From the NCBI RefSeq assembly GCF_014529535.1, contig NW_023503555.1, positions 1,488,001-1,552,000 on the forward strand: a stretch of DNA of 64,000 nt, read 5' to 3'. The stretch is from Bradysia coprophila (Eukaryota > Arthropoda > Insecta > Diptera > Sciaridae). Both the position numbers and the translations under genes were made by a program. The notes beneath the pieces are model-generated. The model was not told where the DNA came from. It saw nothing but the letters and a program-made list of their open reading frames with translations, and ran no database searches. Shown here in pieces: positions 12,579 through 24,853 of this stretch (the stretch's first letter is position 1; every line of letters begins with the position of its first letter).

Positions 12579-12689
12579 TTACGTCCTTGTTCGGAGATTT
12601 TTATTTTGCCGAGAGGGAGGTTTGTCGCCTTCGACTCTGGCTACAAACCTCCCTATCGGCAAAATAAAAATCTTCACACAAGGACGTAA
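12579..12689. repeat. Hairpin H3
   Basis: Arms of about 46 nt (TTACGTCCTTGTTCGGAGAT and inverse) enclose the spacer CGCCTTCGACTCTGGCT. It directly follows the 12075-12573 element, with only about 5 nt between them. Confidence 0.75.
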
Positions 12690-12964
12690 TGTACTATTTC
12701 ACTGTCTAAAATAGTGACGGTAAGTTCAATTTACAGTGCAAGCATGCAAAATATATGAAAATCCATTATACCATAGTCATTTTCTCACCTCAGCTGAAAC
12801 TTTGATAGCTTTTGTAGTGAAAAAATTGTTTTAACATCGGAAAAAAAGGAGGAAGTTTCATTTTCTCTGGTTACTTGTGGCAGTCCCTATGCTACAACAC
12901 CCTCGAAATGAAATTTAAAATTTGATTTTTCGCTAGGTGAACAAGTCACTGTATCAAAAAAGAT

Positions 12965-13075
12965 ACCAAACAGGTATTTCGTGTGAAACCGAGGCGCAGC
13001 GGAGCTCAATAAACACACGAAAACAAGACTTTCCATTTTTATACCGAGTTATGTAATGGATGTTCGAAAGTTCAT
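12965..13075. repeat. Degenerate hairpin with GAGGCGCAGCGGAG spacer
   Basis: Short arms built on TTTCGTGTG and CACACGAAA flank CCGAGGCGCAGCGGAGCTC. The right flank (TTTTTATACCGAGTTATGTAATGG) is shared with the 6.1-kb copy. It looks like an old member of the hairpin group. Confidence 0.4.
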
Positions 13076-13265
13076 GAATTTCGATGAAAAGAACGATTTT
13101 CGACCCGCAAGTATATAAACAGTTCTCTAACGAATTTGCATCTGTTTCTTTGGCACATTTTATTGGTCAATTTTTTGTGTGCATCCGACAACTGAAATAT
13201 GGCCTGTTTTGCCATGATTTTTCATTATGAAATGTCAGTTTTTCCCGAACTATATATCGTGCGGG

Positions 13266-13430
13266 AAAAATAGTATGTTACATACCAAGGATCGAAAAGG
13301 TGTGTTTTAGACCCAGGTGGTGAAAACGTCCAGGGATGGAGCGACGCGAAGCGGAGCGGAGACCAAGGACGTTTTCACCACCGTGGTCTAAAACACACCT
13401 TTTCGATCCGTGGTATGTATACTATTTTTC
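13266..13430. repeat. Hairpin H4
   Basis: Long arms of about 65 nt carry the core GGATCGAAAAGGTGTGTTTT and its inverse. The spacer is AGGGATGGAGCGACGCGAAG plus CGGAGCGGAGACCAA. Pairing is strong apart from a few mismatches. Confidence 0.8.
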
Positions 13431-13512
13431 TTCCTGGAGTACCAAAGTCACATTCCGAACAAAACATAACAACAGATTTGCACACCATATTCAGCTGCGA
13501 TCTCTATACCAC

Positions 13513-13660
13513 ATGCGAGATCGTATGCGATATCACAAAATCTCATGCGATATCACAATGTCACATGCGAGATGGCATTCGATATAACAAAATATAATGC
13601 GAGATCGCATGTGATATCACAAAATCTGATGCGAGATCGCATTTAATATCACATGTGTAG
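13513..13660. repeat. Short tandem repeat of GCGAGATCGCAT words
   Basis: About four to five irregular copies of a 30-45 bp unit built from ATGCGAGATCGCAT and GATATCACAAAATCT. The unit contains near-palindromes (ATGCGATATCAC, TGCGAGATCGCA). No CRISPR-like regularity of repeat and spacer. Confidence 0.7.
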
Positions 13661-13987
13661 CATTTTCATTTGTTATAGTACATGACACATCTGGGAAAGA
13701 ATAAAGATAGGATCGAAAATGACATAAGCGGGAATGAAAATTGAGAGAAAAAAGTGTCGGAGAATGTTGCTCTTTCGGTACTAAATTTGGTGAGTGAATG
13801 TGACGGTTTTGGTACTTCAGGAAGAAAACTTCATTTCTTTACGATTTATAGTGCGGGAAAAGAATTACATGAATTTTTCTATGACTATACGATTGATTAA
13901 ATTTAATATGGTGAATGTGAAGTGTGTATGTTTTCAAGTAAATTGATGTGTTTTGTCTATTTCAGTTGTTCGATGCACAAAATGTTG

Positions 13988-14110
13988 TTCGTACCTCGAC
14001 AGGAAATGGATTTTTTCAGCAGACGTCCTAATTTTCCTTACTCGCTTCGCTTCGTAAGGAAAACTTAGGACTGGTGCTGAAAAAATCGTCATTTCCTGGC
14101 TTGGTACGAA
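13988..14110. repeat. Hairpin H5 with TCGCTTCGCTTC loop
   Basis: Arms of about 55 nt (TTCGTACCTCGACAGGAAAT, then TTTTTTCAGCA and TCCTAATTTTCCTTAC) face their inverse across a 12-nt spacer, TCGCTTCGCTTC. A few internal mismatches and bulges are present. Confidence 0.8.
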
Positions 14111-17100
14111 AAATAATATTTTCTAACTGTTGTAGTTTCCAGACATTGTGTCTCGAGGCAATATAAGTATAATTCATACAATTTTTAAATTTTTAAACCG
14201 AAGGAGTTAAGTAGCATTGCTACATACCTAAATAATGACGAAAACAAAACACCAGATACCATTTAAAACCTTTGAGTTCCGAAAAATGTTTGAATTTCAT
14301 GAATGACGTGCCGCATTTGTGATTCAATGTTTGTATTTCTATGTGGTATACAGAGTCCATCCATATCATACCTACTTTTACGAACACCTTTAATCTTTTT
14401 AATTTTTATTAGTGACTTGTCTTAATAAGCTCTTTCCCTACCGTGTTCTCTTGTTTGTTTATTTTTATAAATGTTAACTAGCTATAACTGTTTATAACAA
14501 GTACGAAAACTATAAGCTAAAAAAATGACCGGACTCAGAGAGTCAGAGTTGACGGCAATAAGGGTAGGTAATAAAATTGTGTTTATGGAGGAGAAAGTAA
14601 TATTAAGTGTCTCACAATATTTGCAAATGTTAAAACGTCAGGTGTTTGAAAATGATAATATAATTAGATTTTATTATCCCCATCCCGCACAATAAAACTT
14701 TATTGGGTGTCGGCGTCCATTTATGCAGTGGAATATTTTGACAGTGAGACTTTTTTAGCCTATCGTTGATTTATTGGCTTGAGTAGTTTATTGATTTAAC
14801 CACCGAAAAGACTCTTCTTTCCCTTTAAACAGCAGTCAATTCGTCGTCGTGAGCGACGACTACTTGAAAGCAGTTGCTTAAACTTAACGGACTTTTCGAC
14901 TTAAACTGCTGACTTAAACCGAAGATTTACCCACTCGATCTTTGATTTGTTCTTTCAAATTGAGTTTATCTTTTCACTAAGGAAGTAATTCCATTTAAGG
15001 TCTCAGAAGCAAAATACTCTGGTGTTCAGGTATAATCGTAGTGTAGTGTACAGTTTCAGACTTGAAAGATTTTTTTTATTTGCAGTGTTTGAGCTCGTCG
15101 AATAATAATACGAAAAATTGGTATCGGGGAATCTGGCACATGCGAGTTCACCTTTTACGTAGTTAAAAAATGGGTTGTTTTAGCACCGTGTGCCAAATTA
15201 CCCCACGCCGAAAAATTTGCACAACCAATTAGCGATGAATAATAAAATGAAATTTGTACATTTCCCACAACCTTGACCTTCACTTAAAGGCAAGCATGTC
15301 ACGTCACGACACAATCATAAAATCTGCGTCTTCCTTTGTTTAAAGTGTTGTTGAACCATATAGAACTAACCCTAGCTTATTAAAAAAAAAAATGCGCCTC
15401 TGATTTCTCTTCGTACTTCACTTCCGTGAATCAACAAATTTTCACGGGAAAGAGACAGTTATTTGTGAGTTAGTGTGTAAAGCACACGATATGAGCTGTG
15501 ACGTAGTATTTGAAAGAACGGTTCACAATTAGATCTGATGAACAGATGAAATCGCTAGTTGCAAAAGACATATGACTAGTTATGATTTAAAGGATTTTTG
15601 GAGGATTTTGTTCTGAATTGAGGACTTTCTGAGGAAAGAATATTCTTTTGTGTGTAAAAAGATGTCACAAGGACTTTTTGAGCGATAGTTCGAGTTCATT
15701 TGAAGCATCAAACTAAATGAAACGGTCCGATGTATATAAATGGAAGATTCGTTACTTTTTTCCACACTAAGTGTTGGAACGGGGTACACAGCTATACATT
15801 GATCTCTCTAATTGAGTATAAAGAGACAACCTTTCAATCTTTAAGTTGCGTTTGAATGGGAAATTCAAAGGGGGTCTTAGTATTCGAACTAAATTCGCCG
15901 CGGATTAGTATCGCACAAATTGAACAAAATTCGTTACACTTCACTTAAGATATGCTATAGTCTTAAAGTTCTTCTTTCTCGATTTCACACTTTATTCCGT
16001 ATGCTGACCGAAGTCAAGCTTCTGCAATTATAATGATTCGAATTCATTTTGCAGACTATGATCGTAATTTCATAGTTCGTAAATGAACATTGTAATGGCG
16101 ATAGGAAATGGAGAATTTACTGCTCACTGTAAAAAAGGTTAAAGAAATCCATAATGAACCGAACAACGACGAACATGATTACATTACTACGGTGACAAAT
16201 TTTGAATGCTAAATTCAAGGAATCGTTTTTTTTTCCCTGTTGTTGCACATCCACTGCACATATATGTCGTCGTGCTCAGTCATTTATGCATTTCTATTAT
16301 TTTTAATCGATGTACGAAATTTTTCAAAAAAAACTTTTTGTCAAAAGAAGTTTCTACTGAGAGGAAAATATTTAGTTGCGCTGTTGGTACACATTAGCCC
16401 AGATGATTGAAAACAACTACCTAAAAAACCATTTTTTCCCTCTTCTCTTTTCTCGTATTCTTCAATTGATTCAACATGGTTTTCATTTAGCTTCCATGTA
16501 GGTTACGAAAAAAGGCGACACAAATTTATTGTTTTTGCTCCTTTTTTTCCAAAATCTAACTTATACGCATACGCAATTAAAGCATGAAAAAGGGAAAAAA
16601 ATCTCTCATTGAATAAATTCGTCACAGACCTTTAGCATTTTCTTCTTCGTCTTGATTTTTTTTTCTCCTGTTGTTAGTTACGTTCGCTTTGTCAATCCTT
16701 CTTATATGCACACACTATATATACACGAAATGAACTTGACGCACAGAGATATGTCCCAATACAAAATATATATCAGTTTGATACTATAGCCGTGACTGAA
16801 CCATTTCTATTTTTGTAATAATTATCGCATTAGAAGGTCCATAAAATATCCGACCTAGGAGGTCCAGTGTTCGCTATAGGTGAGATAAAAAATTTGATGA
16901 GTTTATCTAAGATTGATATTGTCATTCGCTTTATGCCTCTCTTCTAACGTTAAGATGTTGTTAAATACTATAATTTGCACCTATGTTCTTACCATTGTTC
17001 TAAACTCAATTACCTCAAAAGAAAACGTATATCAGGACATTCGCTAAATAAATTTGCTTGTACAACACTGTCTACCAAGTTCTATTGTGAACTCTTACAT

Positions 17101-17400
17101 TCGTATATTCGTACATAAAGATTCAATCTGTTACTTTTTTTGTTTTAAGTATCGTATTAAGTACACATACTCGATACCAAATCTTGTACTTCTTTCATTT
17201 TAATAAATGTTTTGCTTTGTATAAATAAAGGAGGTCTGCCTGGAGATCTACATTTATTGTTGAAGAGTTGCCAATAACAGATGACTAGGTCTGATAATTT
17301 GTCTTTGGTTGAATCAGCTCAATTTTGTCGTTATACTGTCGTAAAGCTGTCGATTCTTCAAAATCGGTCGGTATATCCGAGGTTCTGAAAAAACAGGTTA
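14111..17400. other. Intergenic DNA without recognised features
   Basis: No frame longer than about 70 codons, no RNA gene and no strong inverted repeat seen. AT-rich with homopolymers near 15.4, 16.2 and 16.6 kb. Confidence 0.5.
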
Positions 17401-17519
17401 AGGCACTTCTAAGTTGATTGCAAATTTTGTTAAACAAAATTCAGATGAACTGTCAACTTGAAAAAAAAAGTTGTGAGACTTTAACAAAATTTGCCTTTTT
17501 GTCAAAATTTGTGTGCCTT

Positions 17520-17687
17520 CATGGACGCCTTACCTGTTCTTTCAGAAACTTGGATTTTAATTTGGTTTGTTCAATTCACATCAAACGAATTTATCTTGAA
17601 CGCATTTATTATTTATGTCAAAATAATAGGCAAATGAGTGCGTTTGCATCCGTTTTCAAAATCGTTATGTCCACCGCATTCAATGAA
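17520..17687. repeat. Degenerate copy of MITE family C
   Basis: It contains CTTACCTGTTCTTTCA, TTGAACGCATTTATTATTTA, TGTCAAAATAATAGGCAAAT and GAGTGCGTTTG, all of which match the intact neighbour at 17688-17855. It is head to tail with that copy. Confidence 0.55.
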
Positions 17688-17855
17688 AGTAGAGAACAGG
17701 TATGGTCGATCGCCGAATTCGTCTTAAACGCACTCACGATTTATGTCAAAATAATATGAAAATAAGTGCGTTTAAGTACGAAAGTCAAATTTTTATGTCC
17801 TCCGGGCGGACAATAGACCATACCTGTTTTACACTTTCATTACAACGCATTGACA
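17688..17855. mobile_element. MITE family C, copy 1
   Basis: Terminal inverted repeats of about 30 bp (ATGAAAGTAGAGAACAGGTA at left, TACCTGTTTTACACTTTCAT at right) surround an interior with AAACGCACTC, TGTCAAAATAATA and TATGTCCTCCGGGCGG. The copy at 26909-27072 is the same element in reverse orientation, which makes this a genuine family. Confidence 0.8.
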
Positions 17856-17959
17856 TTTGACCATATCTGGTACTTTACATTTATTGCACATCACATGCTC
17901 TGTTATGCTAGGCTATAAATAAATAAATAAAATTATCTTTTCCGGCATGTGAGCTGGGT

Positions 17960-18145
17960 GGCCTTATTATTTCACAGACGACAAGCACATCATCAGTATA
18001 ATTACCGCGAATCTATTACTTCTTCGATGTAAATATTTCAGCAATCTTTTACTTCATAAGTTGAATCATACTTTTTGCTACACAAGACCAAGGAGTACCG
18101 AGCCTGCCGCGATTTTGTTAGTCGGTTTCAATAACAGATGTAAAA
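17960..18145 (-). repeat. Dispersed repeat family A, degenerate reverse copy
   Basis: Contains CAATCTTTTACTTCATAAGT, TTTTTGCTACACAAGA and CAATAACAGATGTAAAAGAT in the order expected for the reverse strand. Confidence 0.5.
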
Positions 18146-19407
18146 GATCAGATATGAATATTTGTTCGTTTTTTTAGGAGGTTTTTTAGTAGGAAAAATG
18201 AAAGAATTGATGCGTACGAAACAAAATTGCATCTAAGAATCAACAATACTTCAACTTCACCTTCTTCCTAGCAACGATCTCAAAATTCCATTGCATGCTT
18301 CGTCTAACATGAGAAAGTTAAGTTACACAATTTGTGTGGAACCATCCAATGAAAGTAAATCTTTTATCTAACCAAAATACGACCATTGTCCATAATTTCC
18401 ATCTGATTAATCTCGAAATGATCTTCCACAACACTTTAGAACCACATTAGATCACAAAATCTCTGTCGTAATAAAATTTAATTTTTTTTTTTTTTTGGAA
18501 GAGAAATCCCTAACACGATTATACGAAGCTGACAGACTTAAGTAAAGGAATTAAAAATTTGTTTGAGGAAAAAAATTATTTTCTAAGGAGTGTGGTCGGT
18601 TGAGGTTTTATGTAACAGAATGCAGCTAGTACCCAAACGTCTTAAGAGTATTTTCGATTGAAAATGTTTTGTCATGTATTTGCTGGTATCGAATTAGAAT
18701 TTATTTTTTCTCGTAAATAATCCGGGGGGTTTTGCAATTTAGAAAGTAATTCTTCTATTTACGGTTTCGAGTCTTTAAATATTGGATTTATTTTACCTTT
18801 GTTGGTTTGTTATCGATATGTGGATGATGTTATTAGGAGGAATGAATAACTTTCAAAATAATAAGTTGACATCTAGTACACGCACAATAGAATCGGTTTT
18901 ACAGTGAAATGCATATACGGATGAACAATTGAACAATAAAAACGAAAACCAATAATCGAGATCTTTAAACATTCCACCCAAGGATTTGTGGATTTCCTTT
19001 GAAAGCTTACGTTCGAAAACAATTCTTTTCGCTAGTTTCATACAATCGTGGTAGGTATAATGCCAGTATTTAAAAAAGTAGAGTTCTTTCAACGACATCT
19101 ATATCATCCGTAATCGGGAATTAATAGTAAACGCCAGTTATTTGGCCTCTATAGCAAAAAAACAAATGAAGTAAAAGATTGTATTTCAGCCTGGGTCAAA
19201 ATCAGGTAGATTAAATCAATTAACAGATCACAATACCCTACGTACGTTTGTCATATGTGGAAGGCTTGTTATCGAATCGGATTCATATTACTTGATACCA
19301 ATTAATTGAGTGTGACATATGGCAAACTGCACTGCTCAGACATAGAGAAGATGGAGAGAAAAATAGAAGATATATTGATGGTAGATTAATAACTCCCGTC
19401 GTTGTCC
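18146..19407. other. Intergenic DNA
   Basis: No gene seen. A poly-T run lies near 18.48 kb, and a family-A core (AAATGAAGTAAAAGATT) occurs at about 19163-19180. Confidence 0.5.
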
Positions 19408-19632
19408 CACGAACTTAGTGGAGAATTTTCTGTAATAATTGTATATTATTGGCATTTGAGGAAAACATCGAGGCTTGACGAGATTTCCCCTTATTAAATG
19501 TCACCATACTTTATTGCGTAAGCGAGAAGTGCCTCCACGAACATAGTTCTAAATAGGACTGGAGAAGTTCTCCTCAAATGCCAATAATTTACTATTATCA
19601 ATGAAAATAATCCACAAAGTTCGTGGAGGCGC
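19408..19632. mobile_element. MITE with about 60-bp terminal inverted repeats
   Basis: The left terminus (CCCACGAACTTAGTGGAGAA, then TATTATTGGCATTTGAGGAAAAC) is repeated inverted at the right (GTTCTCCTCAAATGCCAATA, then ACAAAGTTCGTGGAGGC). A third partial terminus (GCCTCCACGAACATAG) sits inside at about 19531-19546, which suggests rearrangement or nesting. Confidence 0.75.
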
Positions 19633-19639
19633 TTATGGG

Positions 19640-20685
19640 AAACTACTTCTTCAGAACAGCCAGGACGCCAGTTTATGCCTTACACCGTAACCGTATACCA
19701 CGTATCATGTACCAAACCCAACGAACTGTAAAATGCCTTAAATAAAATTGAATTTTTCGAATACACACTCACTGCCTCACTAACTACCATCCGAATGTAT
19801 GATTCGTTATCGTTATCATTCATAGAAAACCGAAAGGCAATGTCCTTTTCTCTGGTTATCGTCATAAACGTTAAAAAATTAATCCGAAAGGATTATTTTT
19901 TTTTAAACGAAAAGGGGTGTATAATCCTATGAAATAAAAAAAAATTGTTTTTATGTAAATCCCATTGTTCCATTACGAAGAGTGAAAAAATGGTCACTAC
20001 TGGACGGTGTGGGTAAAAATTCTTTGCATCATGTAAATACCATCATAAATAAAATTAAGTAATTTCTGTTTACAACCGGTAAACCAAATAAAACAATCAA
20101 CATGAGAATTTTTAAGTAAAATATTTATAAACATTCCGTCCAACTTTGATTTTGCCCCTTCTTGTCATTTTCATATTTTCTTTGTATCCTAATACCTACA
20201 CAGCACTTCCACGCTGTGAGCGCCATATTATATCTCAGTGCATGCGAAACAAGATGTCGCAGTTTTATCTCTTTACGAATGTCCCAAAAAATTATTGCTC
20301 AGCTTAAACGGTCGCTTTCATGAATTGGCTATGCGGTTACAGTGATTTATTTTATGTTTTCATTCTGAGGTTTATTTCAATAAATATTTCTCTACTGATA
20401 AGATTCGAAGAAAAAAAGATTTTCGATTCAACGTATTGGACAGCAGTTACACGAAATGCAGATTTACACACTGTGTGTACTGTGGCTAATACCGTTTTCT
20501 ATTACAACTAACCACCGTGAAATTTGGTAGAAAACATAAAATCTTGCAAATCAGTTATCGTAGAAAATTTTATTTAAAATCTATTGCAAAGTCAACCCGA
20601 ACAAGTTATCGCGACTGCGTGAGGTGATATGACTACATTTAAAAGGATAAATGAACCAAACTGATGAATTCAGCCAATGATATCA
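19640..20685. other. Intergenic DNA
   Basis: Nothing supportable. Short frames near 19.7-19.9 and 20.3-20.5 kb show no recognisable domain. Confidence 0.5.
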
Positions 20686-20689
20686 CAAC

Positions 20690-20865
20690 CTATTGTCGAA
20701 AATGACTTGACCTGAAAATTCAGATCATGTCACATAATTTCATAAAGACTAACCTGACCTGACCGTAACCTGTTTTATTCAACCCGAAATTTTCGAACAG
20801 TTTTTGAGGTATACCTGATATCTGATGATTCTCTTCTTCTCTTCATGTTTCAGGTTAACCTAACA
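20690..20865. repeat. AGGTCA-rich repeat, second copy
   Basis: Contains TGACTTGACCTGAA, AACCTGACCTGACCGTAACC and, at its end, TTTCAGGTTAACCT. It lies directly before a family-A copy. Confidence 0.55.
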
Positions 20866-20869
20866 CACA

Positions 20870-21075
20870 CGGCTATTCATCTGTTATCGATAACGGCAAC
20901 AAAAATAATGACAAGCTCTGGGCGATATGGTCCTTAATATAGTAAAATGCATGTAAAAAAAATTGAAGTACAAGATTTGAAATCAAACGATTGAAAATAC
21001 TTTGATCGATGGAAGTTATAGACCCGATAATAATTCTGGTCATATGCTTGCCGTCTGTAACAGGTTTTAATTCAG
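20870..21075 (+). repeat. Dispersed repeat family A, copy 2
   Basis: The best-preserved copy. It begins CATCTGTTATCGATAACGGC, continues to TGGTCCTTAATATAG and TTGAAGTACAAGATTTGAA, and ends near TGGTCATATGCTTG and CGTCTGTAACAGGTT. It aligns along its length with the copies at 6.6 and 32.5 kb. Confidence 0.7.
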
Positions 21076-21089
21076 GTCAGTAATCCAGG

Positions 21090-21250
21090 GACTACTTTCA
21101 GGAACACGTTTCCCCTTATTTTCTTGTATATTCCTAAACTTTCAATGTTTTTCTTAATTTTGCAAAAAACATTTTTGGAAAAATTTAAAAAATAAAATAG
21201 GAAAATTCGGGGAAATGTGGAAAATTTTTAGAAAATATGGAAAAAATGTG
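21090..21250. repeat. GGAAAA-type low-complexity repeat
   Basis: A run of degenerate GGAAAAT and GAAAATTTTT words. Similar stretches occur at 27.08-27.14, 44.22-44.31, 44.98-45.09 and 56.11-56.19 kb. They look like one dispersed low-complexity family, two of whose copies sit in introns of the leucine-rich-repeat gene. Confidence 0.45.
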
Positions 21251-24089
21251 TGTTGAAAAACTTTATTTTGTGAAGTTCGTAAACATTGGATTTCTCAACG
21301 GAAAATCGTTTTTAGGGCTAAATGATGGTATCCAGAATAGAAAATTCGGGTCACAAGCCCGAAAATCAAGCTACCCTACCACTTTGTTCTCATTTTTAAT
21401 TGTACATCATTTCATCATAGCAGAGTGAAAAAACCATGCAGTAGTGGCTCATTTTTGAAACGTCATACACCGTATGAAAACGAACGAAAATGAACAGTGA
21501 CATAAATTGAAAAATTTTACTCGCAAAAGAATAGCGCTACTAGATTATTCTGGTCCCTAGTCAAATCAAGCGCTCCTGCCTGGTTTACTTTAATCTGCCG
21601 TGATTTCATCCTCTAAGAGACATGTAACGTACAGCATTTTGGAGACGGAGTGTGTTAAGTATTTGGGCCCATAACCTGATGCGTCCCTTAGTTTTGTAAA
21701 TCTTGTATTTCATGTGATTACAATACTTATGTGATGAAGTATGACATCAGATTATAGTTAGTAAAGCTGTAAACGACTAATATCTATGTCAGGATTTCTA
21801 GTTCCACCAAAATGATCGGGGTTCGATGCCTGTGGCAGACAATTCAACATGAAAATTTTCCGACAATTTTATCACATACTGAATGCCTCGTACGAAGCAA
21901 CCCAAAAACGATGAATTTGTGTACATATCTAGTCTAGATTCAGGCGAGGTATCAATTAGGCTGCTGACTTTCTTCCGAGAGTATTTGCATACTTCGAGGC
22001 GTCGTTCGAAAATTAACGTTTTAAGCTGGGGATCCAGACTACATTCGTTATTGGCCGTAAAAGGCTGTAAGTGAGGTTTCTAAACAAATCATCAAATCAA
22101 ATAATATGCATTTCATATGTACACTTGGTCCATAATGTCAATTTGATTTGACCACAACGCGACAAAGAAAACCCAAATGTAAAAGATTCAATTCGAGTTT
22201 TTCTATGATTGTACTAACAAGAACTCGAAACCGCAGATAGACCGGGTCAATTTGATATCGCACTAACACAGAATCTATACTACATACTCATTTAACATAA
22301 AGTAATGATGTGATGGTACCCAGTAAAAAAAATCATCAACTTACAACCCTCGCCCATTTCTTGTTGTTTTTTTTTTCTCTCGTTCATTCAGCATCATCAA
22401 TACACAGTTTATAATGTTAAGGGTTGAAATTTGAGTTATTTTCGGTTAATATTGCAGTGCAATTTGATTTGCTTATATTGGTCGCTTTGGGATTGTAAAA
22501 ACAAATATTTTATCATCCAGTCGCACTTTGCTGAAGGAAATATGAAGTATTGTAGTTAATAAAAAGGGCATGGTAATGTATTTGCTTTCAGTGTGTGTCA
22601 CAAATTAGAGGGCCAAATAAGAACGAAAAAAAACGAAATGTTTGAAATTCAATATGGTATCGTAAAAGAAGTAGTAAAAATGTGTGAAGAGCCAATATAA
22701 TGACCCATATGATGTGGATTTTTAGGAGATGACAAAAAAAATATGGAAAATTGGAATGTATTTCGGTGTAGTGCTGCAAACGTTTTAATAATTTTCGAGA
22801 TGTTATCTCGGATTTTATGGACTCGATCTTTGATAATAATGTTTTTATTGCTGCCTATCGTCCTTTCTATTTCTAAATTTCAGTTAATTTTGTTTTCATT
22901 TTTAATTGCTGCAATTACTTCATTTGATCGACATCAACGAGGTCGTGGGAAGGGAATACAAGCTTGTGGGGTGAAAAGTGCTTCCTTCTTTTTTATACCC
23001 GAGTCAATGAGTTTATAAGATAAGAGATCGACTCAACGAAAATTTCTAATTCTCTTGCAATAAAGTCATTTAACACCATGTTTCGTATGCCACATGATCC
23101 AAGGCTATACGCATTCAGTTCATTAAAAACCATCGACTCTACAAGCAAAAATAAAAAAACTTTAAGAAAGTTGGTTAGAAACTTCTCCATGTACGATTCC
23201 ATTTTCGGTTGTTTGTATTTTCTTCTCTCGATATGTTCTACTCATCCTGCTGATGGTGGTGATATATGGTGTAAAAAAAAATATTCGAGATTGAACAAAC
23301 ATATTAAAAGTCAAGGTTGCCCGGTATGCACATTATGGTTTATTTTTGAATGTAATTTTGGTTTTTTGAGTAAACATAATATAATGGCATTGTTTTCACT
23401 GCACCAGCGTATCGAGTTCTGCATGGCCCCTTACTTTTGCTGTGTATATATGTTCTGTTTTATGAGTTGTTCCGGGAAAAGGCCAGTTCATAAAACGATT
23501 GTGATGATTTGTAGAATTTCGGGGTGGCACTGGTCTACTACCTGCCAAAAGTCGTGGTCGTTGGTAATAAAATTGAAGGCAAGCGCAAATTGTAGTCACT
23601 TGCCAACAATGGGAACCAGCTAAACGTTAGAATCGTGGAAGTTCTGCACAAATTTATAAAATCTAGCGGTTTGTTAGACTCACAAGATAACTTTTACAGG
23701 CATTTACAGGGCTGGGCTATATGATCCACTAGACTACGACGTAGAATGATTTGAAATAAATTTCTATCTCATATTGAGAGACTGTCCTTCAAAAAGAAAA
23801 TTCCACTAGATTTCCAAACAATCTGATGAAATTGCTTAGATCAAAAGAAGTAAAAGATTCGATTTGCGTCTGTGAAAGATGAACCTAGAAACTTAGTTCA
23901 TCAATTATTTACAGGTGAATGTTTTCACTATCTCTCTAGATATCCCGAACTTTACTTTGAATAAACTCTTCTCGTCCGCAGCGTTAAAAAAATCACAATT
24001 CAACTGTATTCATCAAACAAATAAATGGGCAGGACAATTTGTTATTTATTTACCGCTATTTAATAAACCTTTCACATACAGGCAGGCAG
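21251..24089. other. Intergenic DNA with only doubtful frames
   Basis: An ATG-started plus-strand frame of 181 codons (23078-23623) and one of 91 codons (22743-23018) are open. Neither shows a recognisable domain, a signal peptide of good quality or conserved-looking composition. I do not call them genes. A family-A core (AAAAGAAGTAAAAGATTCG) lies at about 23844. Confidence 0.45.
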
Positions 24090-24235
24090 AATTATTGGAT
24101 CTACTACTTCTTTTGATTTACAATTTTCCAACAAATCTTCTACTTCATTTCTATTAACATGTGTATTTGCTATATAAGCTGACATTAAGCAGAAGTTGTC
24201 ATTTATTTTTGTGGCCGTTATCGATAACAGATGAG
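24090..24235 (-). repeat. Dispersed repeat family A, copy 3 (reverse)
   Basis: Two TACTTC motifs (CTACTACTTCTTTTGATTTA and AATCTTCTACTTCATTTC) precede ATGTGTATTTGCTATATAAG and CCGTTATCGATAACAGATGA. The near-perfect GTTATCGATAAC palindrome is intact. Confidence 0.65.
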
Positions 24236-24853
24236 AACGACCGTAGTTCGTAGTTTCCACTGTTATTTTTTGGTTCCAGACACTCTTAGAAATAAATTGA
24301 TTTTGTTGATTCATGAACCAGACCTCCTGAATCAAATACAATGAAGAAAACATAAATTTTTAAATTCAGTTCTGCACTACCCTAGTTATTGTTACATCTA
24401 GAAAATAGCTAAGAACTTGAACCCCAATAATTTTATTATTCCGTGCCATAAGAACAAAAAAATGTGGGAATAACTTGTCCTCATCAATTTTATTCCTAGT
24501 CAAATGAGACCCAATTTTTGAAAATCGGTTCAGAATTACTCGTGCCATCTGGCGTAACATACTTACATTTCTGTATTTTAAGTTTTATGTTAACATTTCA
24601 TTCATTTCACAAAATCGATCATAGCGGACGAAATAATGAACGTAAGATATGTATTTTCTGACATAAGACCCTTGACTTAACAGGCAAACGAACTATATGA
24701 CCTGAACAAAGTTTGTTAGAATTTAAATTAGAATTCTCGGTATTTTTACGCTTTAGCAAAGGGCTATTACAGTAGATATGAGGAAAGTCTTCAAATGTGT
24801 GAAATTCTGAGTGTTAAGATGTAAATTTGGAATGTAGAGTGATTTTGAAGTTG

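Noticed and set aside
21808..21834. tRNA box-B-like GGGGTTCGATGCC
   Set aside because: No convincing box A at the right distance and no cloverleaf could be drawn.
23078..23623. 181-codon ATG-started frame on the plus strand
   Set aside because: No domain, Cys- and aromatic-rich composition as expected from AT-rich noise, and no flanking splice or promoter signals. An antisense frame is equally open.
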